From Mycoplasmataceae bacterium (GTDB lineage Bacteria > Bacillota_I > Bacilli_A > Mycoplasmatales > Mycoplasmoidaceae): a stretch of 5,339 nt of DNA. The notes beneath the pieces are model-generated. The model saw nothing but the letters and a program-made list of their open reading frames with translations. It was not told the origin of the DNA and ran no database searches. A program made the translations under genes and the position numbers. Shown one piece after another: positions 1 through 5,339 of the stretch; position 1 is the stretch's first letter, and every line of letters starts with the position of its first letter. The DNA lies in assembly GCA_031278855.1 (NCBI GenBank), contig JAITJR010000060.1, positions 1 through 5,339 of the forward strand, in the 5' to 3' direction.

Positions 1-2
1 AG

Positions 3-143
3 AGTAATAAAGTAGTGCCTATCGCACCATTTGATTTACTCCCCCCCCTATGTGCATGCGAGGATTATACAGCACCATGTTTGACCAAAAAAATTATTTA
101 TAACTACTCACCGAACCCGAAGAATCATCGTGAAGTTATGTAA
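3..143 (+). CDS. Possible 3' end of a convergent plus-strand gene (partial, unrecognised)
   Basis: An open frame enters from the left edge and runs 46 codons to TAA at 141-143, ending N-Y-S-P-N-P-K-N-H-R-E-V-M. It reads as plausible protein, with a short Cys cluster (C-A-C-E-D-Y-T-A-P-C), and contains an L-P-P-L stretch encoded across the C8 run at 41-48. By hand count, GC is about 47% over the first 60 bases against about 18% at 181-240, which fits coding DNA ending near 143. A dyad overlaps the stop codon, as expected for a terminator. I recognise no family. A 46-codon open frame can arise by chance in DNA of this composition, and the opposite strand has a TATAAT at 64-69, so the strand assignment is uncertain. 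Confidence 0.35.
   Translation, partial: SNKVVPIAPFDLLPPLCACEDYTAPCLTKKIIYNYSPNPKNHREVM
41..48. repeat. C8 homopolymer tract (G8 on the minus strand)
   Basis: Eight consecutive C, flanked by T on both sides, in an otherwise AT-rich region. Read on plus it sits inside L-P-P-L codons of the possible partial gene. Read on minus it lies 16 bases after a perfect TATAAT (64-69) and begins 6 bases after an ATG at 55-57. In that minus frame the eight G lead to a stop at 19-21, whereas nine G would keep the frame open to the window edge. Tracts like this can slip in replication; whether this one switches anything is inference. Confidence 0.6.
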
Positions 144-168
144 TCAAATTTGAATTACATTCACTTTT
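130..168 (+). terminator. AT-rich dyad overlapping the plus-strand stop, possible terminator
   Basis: A 10-base perfect palindrome (TCAAATTTGA, 144-153) is flanked by ATGTAA (138-143) and TTACAT (155-160), giving a long stem with a one-base bulge. GTGA at 130-133 can pair with TCAC at 161-164 outside it. On the plus strand a T4 run follows at 165-168. It begins at the last codon of the partial plus-strand frame, consistent with transcription ending there. The stem is weak (few G-C pairs) and the U-tract short, so it could instead be a protein-binding dyad. Confidence 0.3.
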
Positions 169-262
169 AATGTTCCGCTAAAACAAAAACGATATTTTTA
201 ATAATGCCGAATGTTTATTTAGTAAATAAAGATATTAAGTCCTTTTAAAATAAACAAACGTT

Positions 263-312
263 AATTTGATGATACTAGTAATACTTTTCATCACAATCAT
301 AAACATCAAATT
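263..312. repeat. 9-bp perfect inverted repeat with 32-base loop
   Basis: AATTTGATG at 263-271 is the exact reverse complement of CATCAAATT at 304-312. The loop holds further short complementary pieces (ATGAT at 269-273, ATCAT at 296-300). It lies in the very AT-rich tail beyond the tdk cluster. No function can be assigned, and in such composition it may be chance. Confidence 0.3.
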
Positions 313-536
313 GCCATTCCCCTCAGCCAATTAAAGTCAGTATTTGTGATGCGATTTTCATAGCGACAAATTATTCGTTTTTATAATTCCTAAAAATATT
401 CCCGTGGTGAATAGTTACCACTATTTACTTCAGTCCATTGTTTTATTAATACTTGGTAAACAAATTTAGTAAATGTTTGATTTATCCACGGAATTAAACA
501 TGCAATTGGTGGTAAATCGTTACAAAAAATATTCAC
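275..536 (-). pseudogene. Coding-like fragments downstream of tdk, possibly a decayed gene
   Basis: Two short minus-strand frames look protein-like. The first starts at GTG 534-536, four bases past the tdk stop, and runs 48 codons to TAG at 390-392; it begins M-N-I-F-C-N-D-L-P-P and ends N-Y-S-P-R-E-Y-F, with two TGG tryptophans. The second, in another frame, starts at ATG 359-361 and runs 28 codons to TAG at 275-277, with an in-frame TGA read as Trp. The change of frame and the stops between them suggest frameshift decay of one gene. Neither has a clear ribosome-binding site, neither matches a family I know, and plus-strand frames in the same stretch are also open, so the signal is weak. The first frame also contains the hairpins at 404-425, which instead suggest a 3' untranslated region. 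Confidence 0.22.
392..425 (-). terminator. Candidate operon terminator with two mutually exclusive hairpins
   Basis: In the minus-strand transcript beyond tdk, GTGGT and ACCAC (within 404-421) form a 5-bp stem with an 8-base loop, followed by GGGAATATTTTT and so a U5 run at 392-396. An overlapping alternative stem pairs AATAGT with ACTATT (within 410-425, 6 bp, 4-base loop) and cannot coexist with the first. The first stem plus U-run would be a modest intrinsic terminator for the ychF-to-tdk transcript. Mollicutes generally lack Rho, so intrinsic signals are expected. The stem is short and six bases separate it from the U-run, so this is tentative. Confidence 0.33.
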
Positions 537-540
537 GATG

Positions 541-1173
541 CTATTTATTGTCAATATCAAAATGGTATTTGCTTGTTGGTTTATCTTTTACAACGTGATG
601 ATGACGACAACGAGCAGTATATTTTTCGACGTCACCCACTTTAATAAGTGATGAATAGTAACTAGCTGGTTCACCATCAATTAGTCTTTGCGTACGAGTA
701 GCTGGTGCTCCACATTCGGTGCAAATCGCAGTTAGTTTAGTAGTTTTTTCAGCATACGCTAACACAGCTAACATGGACTTAAATGGTTCGCCTCGAAAAT
801 CTAAGTCTAGTCCCGCTACATAAATAATATGTCCGTTGTTAGCCAATAATTCGCAAATATTGCCAATTTCCTCATCAAAAAATTGGGCTTCATCAATTCC
901 AATTACTGGTACTTCGCTACCATGTTTAGATAGATATTGCACGATTTCGCTTGATGAATCAACCGTAATGGCGGTATTTTTACGACCATCACGAGACTTA
1001 ACTGTTTTTTTAGTACGAGTATCAATTCGAGGTTTAAAAAGTAAAAAATTTACATCCGCATATTTTAATCGATTTAGTCTTCTTAATAATTCTTCAGATT
1101 TACCAGAAAACATCGGTCCACAAATGACTTCAATTCAGCCTTTAGGCGTACTAAAGGCATTGGTTTTAGGCAT
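541..1173 (-). CDS. tdk: Thymidine kinase (TK1-like, type II)
   Basis: Phosphorylates thymidine to dTMP with ATP in the cytoplasm, the salvage route to dTTP used by mollicutes. The 210-residue protein (bacterial TdK is usually about 190-220) starts M-P-K-T-N-A-F-S-T-P-K-G-W; codon 13 is TGA read as Trp, so a standard-code start at 1113 would lose 20 residues including half the P-loop. Visible motifs: P-loop G-P-M-F-S-G-K-S at 19-26; I-G-I-D-E-A-Q-F-F at 91-99 with presumed catalytic Glu95; G-L-D-L-D-F-R-G at 121-128; zinc ligands Cys151, Cys154, Cys189 and probably His192 (C-R-H-H-H); and the thymidine-binding lasso near S-Y-Y-S (171-174). The ATG at 1171-1173 is three bases after the purA stop and has a good ribosome-binding site. 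It is the last clear gene of the cluster. Family assignment is firm. Confidence 0.97.
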
Positions 1174-1176
1174 AAA

Positions 1177-2457
1177 TTAGCTTTTCCTTATTGTGTGAAT
1201 TCGATCATTTCCTACTGATATATAAGTGACAGGAACTCCTAGAGCTTTTGCCAAATAATCGATATAAATTTGGGCATTTTTAGGTAATTTTTGGAATGAA
1301 GTGATGATATTGATTTCTTCTTTCCATCCTTTGAATGTTTTGTAAATCGGTTTACACTTAGCATATTCTTTATTATTAGGTAATATTTCATGAATCGTTT
1401 TATTGCCATATTTATATCCAATGCATACCTTAATTTCTTTTAATCCACTTAATACGTCGAGTAGCGTGAGTGCGATTTCGGTAGTTCCAACTACATTAAC
1501 CGCATATTTTAACATTACTAAATCCAATCAGCCAATCCGTCTCGGTCTTTTGGTTACCGTACCATATTCACTGCCTCGTTCTCTGATGTAATCTGCTATT
1601 TCACCAAAAATCTCTGCAATAAAAGGGCCTTCACCAACTCGAGATGTATAGGCCTTAACAATGCTAAGTACGGAATCAATTTTGGTAACACTAATACCAC
1701 TACCACTAGACACGCCAGCCACGGTTGAAGAAGATGTTACATACGGATATGTACCCATATCAATATCTAAGAAAGTACCTTGAGCTCCTTCAAATAAAAT
1801 CTTTTTATTATGACGGTAAGCATCATTTAATAAATCAATCGTGTTGCTAATATAAGGTTTTATCTTTTGACCAAGCAGGTAATATTCATTCACTAAACGT
1901 TCAACATCATTCATATGGAAGCCAATATGTTGAAGTAAATGTGTTTTGGTTTGTAAAGATAACTTAATTTTAGCTCTTAATTCGTCTTTGTCTAATAGAT
2001 CAGAAGTTCTTACTCCGACTCGTTGAATTTTATCAGAGTAACAAGGCCCAATCCCACATAAAGTAGTACCCACTTTTTGCGTTCCTTTTAAATCTTCATA
2101 ATATTTATCAATAGCTAGATGATAATCTAAAATAACATGAGCTCGATTTGACACAAACAAACGTCCTTTAACATCAAAACCATTTTCTTTAAGATACTCA
2201 ATTTCACGAATTAATGTTTTTAGATTAATTACCACTCCATGACCAATCACCACTTTTTTATTAGTTTTAAAAATACCTGAAGGGATTAATCTTAATTTAT
2301 ATTTAACCCCTTGAATTACAATGGAATGCCCAGCATTATCTCCGCCTTGAAAACGGACAATATAATCATACTTATCAGCTAAAATATCGGTAAATTTACC
2401 TTTACCTTCATCGCCATATTGCGAGCCAATAATTAGCATACATTGTTTACTTTTCAT
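1177..2457 (-). CDS. purA: Adenylosuccinate synthetase
   Basis: Catalyses IMP + aspartate + GTP to adenylosuccinate, the first step from IMP to AMP; PurB would finish it but is not in the window. The 426-residue protein has the usual length (about 425-430). Codon 310 is TGA read as Trp in R-R-I-G-W; a standard-code reading splits the gene in two there. Motifs: G-S-Q-Y-G-D-E-G-K-G-K at 11-21 with catalytic Asp16; N-A-G-H at 41-44 with catalytic His44; G-I-G-P around the IMP site; G-A-Q-G-T-F-L-D-I-D; Y-P-Y-V-T-S-S; L-D-V-L-S-G with guanine-binding Asp334; and V-G-N-D-R near the end. Oddities: the aspartate-binding loop reads G-T-V-T-K-R-P-R-R where G-x-T-T-G-R is usual, and A-G-V replaces A-G-G-V. 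An Arg CGG codon (307) is used. The ATG is 8 bases after the upstream stop, with an AGAGG site. Fold and function are firm. Confidence 0.97.
1181..1189 (-). promoter_or_regulatory. Ribosome-binding site of tdk
   Basis: AAGGAAAAG on the minus strand, inside the last codons of purA, with the AAGGAA core ten bases before the tdk ATG. It supports the ATG at 1173 as the start, ahead of the in-frame TGA, and implies translation of tdk from the purA transcript. Confidence 0.6.
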
Positions 2458-2461
2458 ACAG

Positions 2462-2466
2462 CCTCT
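2462..2466 (-). promoter_or_regulatory. Ribosome-binding site of purA
   Basis: AGAGG on the minus strand, overlapping the TAA of the upstream gene, four bases before the purA ATG. The spacing is short, but the position fits translational coupling with the preceding small gene. Confidence 0.45.
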
Positions 2467-2900
2467 TAATTTAAAATTCTTTTCTTTACTTCTTTTGTGA
2501 AATTCAATACTGACCCAATCGGAATTTCTGACTCATCCATTATAAATGTATACATGTTACAGCGTGATAAAACTTCATCAATTTTGAATATGGCATGTTC
2601 CATCGCTTTAATCATGGAAGGAGACTTAGTTTTTTCGACTCGATTAGCAATTTGATTAGCTACAATAATGTTACGAGCGATATCTCCAGTATATTTATCT
2701 AAGGTGCTCATAATCAATTCAAGTTCAGCTCCTAATTTTTGTTTTGTCACGTCATCCGGTTGTTTCGTATTATCAACTCTTCATATTAAAAAATTAGTGA
2801 CAAGATCTTGATAAGATTTAAATAATAACTTTAATTGAATTTCAATTACTTCAATTTTTTGTTGTATTTCGGTAAGCGTGATACTTTGAGTATTTTTCAT
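2466..2900 (-). CDS. Unrecognised 144-residue protein with a probable coiled-coil N-terminus
   Basis: Not a family I recognise. The protein begins M-K-N-T-Q-S-I-T-L-T and includes Trp40 encoded by TGA; a standard-code reading would keep only the last 94 residues from an internal GTG. Residues about 8-38 have regularly spaced Ile, Leu and Val between Glu, Gln and Lys, suggesting an amphipathic helix or coiled coil. The rest looks helical and soluble, with M-S-T-L-D-K-Y at 64-70, A-N-Q-I-A-N-R-V at 81-88 and a basic C-terminus (K-E-V-K-K-R-I-L-N). There is no signal peptide or membrane segment. Its ATG lies two bases after the ychF stop with no visible Shine-Dalgarno site, so it probably depends on ribosomes finishing ychF. 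The tight packing between ychF and purA argues it is a real expressed gene. Function unknown; a small helical cytoplasmic adaptor is only a guess. Confidence 0.85.
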
Positions 2901-2902
2901 AA

Positions 2903-4006
2903 TTACACATTAAAACGGAAATGGCATACGTCTCCATCTTGCATAATGTATTCCTTTCCTTCAATTCTTAGTTTACCATTTTCTTTAGCAATTGTCTCAG
3001 ATTTAAAATGAAGTAAATCATCACATTTAATAATTTCCGCTCGAATAAAACCTTTTTCAATATCACTATGAATAATTCCAGCACATTGTGGAGCTAACAT
3101 TCCTTTAATAAAAGTTCAGGCTTTCACTTCCTTTTTGCCATAAGTAAAATAGGTACATAAATTAAGTAATTTGTAAGTCATTTGAATTAAGCGATCTAAT
3201 CCTGGTTGTTTAATGCCTAAATCTTGCATGAAAATAAATTTGTCCGCTTCCGATAATTTCGAAATTTCATACTCAATATTAGCAGACACAGCAACCAATT
3301 GATCTTGCGTATTTTTAACAATAAATTGTGCCAATTTTTGGTAGTGAATATTTGCTTTTGGATCGGCTACATTTTCTTCATCAATATTGGCTACATACAA
3401 GATTGGTTTCATGGTAAGAAGATTGTAACTTTTAACTAATTGTCGTTCTGCATCGTTCATTAGTACGGTTTTAGCAAACTGTCCATTTTTTAAAGTTTGC
3501 ATAATATTACGACAAACTTTTTCCTCCACTAATGCTTGTTTATCTCCAGTTTTAGCCTTGACTACAATCTTAGAAAAACGTTTTTCCATCACTTCTCAAT
3601 CAGCCAATATAAGTTCATAATTAATTACTTCAATATCACGAATTGGATCGACGCCTTCGTAAGAATGAGAAATATCTTTTTTATCAAAACAACGCACCAC
3701 ATGACAAATAGTATCAACTTCACGAATGTTAGCTAAAAATTTATTACCTAATCCCTCGCCTTGACTTGCTCCTTTGACTAATCCTGCAATATCTACAAAT
3801 GTACAAAATGCTGGTGTAATCTTGTCTGGATTAATTAAATGTGCTAGATTATCTAGACGTTCATCTGGTACTTTAACTACCCCTACATTTGGTTCGATTG
3901 TTGCAAAAGGATAATTCGCCGCTAATACCGATGAATTAGTAATAGTATTAAATAATGTAGATTTCCCTACATTGGGTAAGCCCACAATCCCTGCTGATAA
4001 TCCCAT
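2903..4006 (-). CDS. ychF: Ribosome-associated OBG-family ATPase YchF
   Basis: Universal TRAFAC-class P-loop NTPase that hydrolyses ATP rather than GTP and binds ribosomes; linked in other bacteria to stress responses and translation. The 367 residues match the usual length of about 363. Domains: G domain from 1, with P-loop G-L-P-N-V-G-K-S-T at 9-17; D-I-A-G-L-V-K-G-A at 72-80; G-L-G-N-K-F-L at 85-91; N-I-D-E at 207-210 in place of N-K-x-D, the YchF signature for ATP; S-A-N-I-E at 241-245; a helical insert between; and a C-terminal TGS-like domain from about 280 ending in the typical F-R-F-N-V. Codons 137 and 297 are TGA read as Trp, the latter in the conserved A-W-T; a standard-code reading gives three pieces. 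The ATG at 4004-4006 gives the canonical N-terminus; upstream the frame meets TAG at 4010-4012. It is the first gene of the cluster, with no Shine-Dalgarno site. Confidence 0.97.
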
Positions 4007-4014
4007 ATGCTATA

Positions 4015-4042
4015 TAAATACTATTAAATAAAATGAACTTAA
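4015..4042 (-). promoter_or_regulatory. Possible promoter of the ychF-purA-tdk cluster
   Basis: On the minus strand TTAAGT (4037-4042) and TATTTA (4015-4020) are separated by 16 bases and could act as -35 and -10 elements. The start site would fall at about 4008-4006, at or just before the ychF ATG, making the transcript nearly leaderless, which fits the missing ribosome-binding site. Such hexamers are common by chance in this AT-rich spacer, so the exact boxes are uncertain; some promoter here is expected from the gene layout. Confidence 0.3.
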
Positions 4043-4302
4043 TTTCATAATTAAATAATTAGAATCAATCGAAGTTATATTGCTGTTATCTCAAATGCAA
4101 ATTGAGCGAAATATTTAGCTCCATCTTTTGTAGATAATTGTAAAAACAAAAATTGTCATTGACGCCACAACCGCATTGATGGGTTTATCTAATTTTGACA
4201 ATCAAGTCTACTTCAATGAACAATTATGAATATTGGCGACTATTCAAGCAATGTTAATATGCTTAAGAGATCGGCATTTTCCCCAACAAGGATCATCCTA
4301 TT

Positions 4303-4350
4303 TAAAAAATTAGCTATCGTTAAACATTAGACGAGCGATATTTTGAGCTA
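4303..4350 (-). terminator. Candidate intrinsic terminator of the LRR gene
   Basis: About 20-60 bases past the LRR stop, the minus strand can fold TATCG with CGATA and, outside it, TAGC with GCTA (with a bulge on the 5' side). An alternative inner stem pairs TCGT-TAA with TTA-ACGA around a three-base loop. A T6 run follows at 4304-4309. Stem strength is modest, but the position and U-run suit a terminator separating the LRR gene from the ychF cluster. Confidence 0.38.
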
Positions 4351-4369
4351 GTGATTTTTACTTTGATTA

Positions 4370-5339
4370 TTACGGTGTGGTAGTTTTTGTCACTAATCAA
4401 GTATCTTTATCTTTAAAAGCGTTAAATGCATTCTTAAAACTATTGGCGATGTCGGCTTGAGAGTCATTATGATATCAAATTGTACCAGACTCCGCACAGC
4501 CGTGGAAGGCATTAGCGGCGATGGAACCACTAAGGAACGCCACTGCATCAGCTGGGATGTAAATATTACTTAACTTCGCACAGCCATGGAAGGCATATTG
4601 TCCGATGGAGGCGGTGTTGGTGGTGGCAAACATAGTGGGCGAAAGTTTTAGAGTAGTTAAACCTGCACAGTTTTGGAAGGCTTGAGAGGCGATAGAGGAA
4701 ACTTTTGTCTTAGAAAGATCAACAGTGGTTATTGCCGCGCAGCCGTAGAAGGCATCAATGCCGATGGAGGAGAGATTGGTAAGCTTGGAAAGACCGATGG
4801 TGGTTAACTTCGCACAGCCAAGTAAGGCAGCAGAGGCGATGGAAGTCAAAGAGTCGGACAATCCTGAGAGATCAAGGGAAGTTAAACTCGCACACCCCGC
4901 GAAGGCATATTCGGCGATGGAACCGATAGTAAAATAACTATTTAATGTGGCACCCATATCGTCTGTGATCATACAACTGGCTTGAGCTCAAGTTGTATTA
5001 ACGATGCCGATGCCAATAGTGGTGGCATCAGTATTTTTATTTTCCACTTTCTTTAAACTCTCACCACTAATTTCAATACCATTGATTCCGTCGATTGACA
5101 AACTCGCGCAGCCAGCGAAGGCATATTGTCCGATGGAGGAGAGATACAGATGATTATTAGAAGAAGTCTTTCAAAATCCAGTCAAACCCGCACAGCCGTC
5201 GAAGGCACGAGAGGCGATGGAAAGAGTAGTATTAGTAGAAGGAAGAACGAATTGGAGTGTATTAATTGGAACAGTAGAACTACCACCCTTTAAATATGCA
5301 CAGTTTTGGAAGGCTTGAGAGGCGATGGAGGAAACATCA
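4370..5339 (-). CDS. BspA-like leucine-rich-repeat protein (5' end outside window)
   Basis: The frame is open from the right edge to TAA at 4370-4372, giving the last 322 residues; the N-terminus and any signal peptide are not visible. Four TGA codons (5171, 4988, 4475, 4397) are read as Trp; a standard-code reading would stop the gene at 4475. Nine repeats follow a pattern S-I-[GA]-x-x-A-F-x-[GN]-C-A-x-L-x-x-x-x-L, typical of the LRR_5 (BspA/TvBspA) class found in surface proteins of host-associated bacteria and protists. A stretch of about 50 residues between the third and fourth visible repeats breaks the periodicity (I-S-G-E-S-L-K-K-V-E and onward). The last 40 residues are non-repeat, polar and end V-T-K-T-T-T-P, with no anchor or membrane helix. 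GC is about 52% by hand count over 4801-4920 versus about 27% in part of purA. A surface or secreted binding role is likely from the family but is not shown here. Confidence 0.85.
4494..5335 (-). repeat. Nine in-frame LRR-coding DNA repeats, two pairs nearly identical
   Basis: The core GAAGGC (TAAGGC in one) for the A-F part recurs at 4505, 4589, 4676, 4748, 4823, 4901, 5117, 5201 and 5309 (plus-strand coordinates). Spacings are 84, 87, 72, 75, 78, 216, 84 and 108 bases, all multiples of three. Copies 4664-4702 and 5297-5335 match at 38 of 39 positions; 4589-4611 and 5117-5139 match over 23 bases. Such similarity at DNA level, beyond what the protein requires, suggests recent duplication or gene conversion and makes unit gain or loss possible. 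Confidence 0.85.

Larger units (their letters stand above)
4007..4369. other. Spacer between the LRR gene and ychF, with ambiguous plus-strand open frames
   Basis: No complete gene is evident. On plus, 4134-4313 is open for 59 codons to TAG (using one TGA as Trp), with coding-like stretches such as K-I-V-I-D-A-T-T-A-L-M-G-L and F-N-E-Q-L-W-I-L-A; the only ATG in good position is internal (4179-4181). A different plus frame is open at 4055-4189 (A-N-W-A-K-Y-L-A-P-S-F-V-D-N), and the first frame continues open after its TAG into antisense of the LRR gene. Together these could be a frameshifted gene remnant. However, the minus strand also has a short plausible frame (D-K-P-I-N-A-V-V-A-S-M-T-I-F-V-F), so the coding signal is not strand-specific. 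I cannot name a family. The spacer also holds the LRR terminator and ychF promoter candidates. Confidence 0.3.

Noticed and set aside
482..490. DnaA-box-like TTATCCACG, hinting at a replication origin
   Set aside because: One mismatch to the usual TTATCCACA and only a single copy; no cluster of boxes and no dnaA or dnaN nearby.
606..617. Loss of a zinc ligand in TdK because the final motif reads C-R-H-H-H and not C-R-x-C
   Set aside because: His in place of the last Cys is an accepted ligand in TK1-like enzymes, so the zinc site is probably intact.
473..661. Plus-strand open frame starting M-F-D-L-S-T-E-L overlapping the tdk 3' end
   Set aside because: Most of it is antisense to firmly identified tdk, several of its Trp codons are shadows of tdk His codons, and it has no ribosome-binding site.
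836..1180. Plus-strand 114-codon frame inside tdk
   Set aside because: Entirely antisense to a recognised kinase with intact motifs; no independent coding evidence.
1239..1421. Minus-strand 60-codon frame within purA
   Set aside because: Out of frame inside conserved purA; a shadow.
3536..3736. Plus-strand 66-codon frame within ychF
   Set aside because: Antisense to the conserved G domain of YchF with no supporting signal.
2903..4006. ychF, purA and the LRR gene as frameshifted or nonsense pseudogenes
   Set aside because: The apparent breaks are single TGA codons at Trp positions; reading UGA as Trp restores full-length proteins with all motifs.
4494..5335. CRISPR-like or satellite array because of regularly spaced repeats
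   Set aside because: Spacing varies, all steps are multiples of three, and the units encode LRR motifs in one continuous frame.

Overview
The window is from an AT-rich mollicute-type genome that reads UGA as tryptophan (translation table 4). Nine in-frame TGA codons occur, several exactly where conserved families carry Trp: the G-W-I start of thymidine kinase, the R-R-x-G-W motif of PurA and the A-W-T motif of YchF. Read with the standard code, each of these genes would appear broken into pieces. All recognisable genes lie on the minus strand, so transcription runs from high to low coordinates.

Layout, in transcription order. (1) 5339 to 4370 is the 3' part of a gene for a BspA-like leucine-rich-repeat (LRR_5 type) protein with nine visible A-F-x-[GN]-C repeats. 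It is clearly more GC-rich than its neighbours, and its 5' end is outside the window. (2) 4369 to 4007 is a spacer with a possible weak terminator for the LRR gene and a possible promoter for the next genes; it also holds ambiguous open frames on the plus strand. (3) 4006 to 541 is a compact four-gene cluster with gaps of 2, 8 and 3 bases: ychF (OBG-family ATPase), an unrecognised 144-residue protein, purA (adenylosuccinate synthetase) and tdk (thymidine kinase). It looks like one operon. purA and tdk link it to nucleotide supply (IMP to adenylosuccinate, thymidine salvage); ychF is a ribosome-associated housekeeping factor. (4) 540 to 1 is a very AT-rich tail. It has a terminator-like structure made of two mutually exclusive hairpins, short coding-like fragments that may be gene debris, an inverted repeat, and at the left edge a possible 3' end of a convergent plus-strand gene containing a C8 tract.

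I do not see a new multi-gene system such as a defence, mobile or biosynthetic island. The items most worth a second look are the compositionally distinct LRR gene with near-identical internal DNA repeats, the unknown gene inside the housekeeping operon, unusual residues in PurA's aspartate-binding loop, and the C8 homopolymer.
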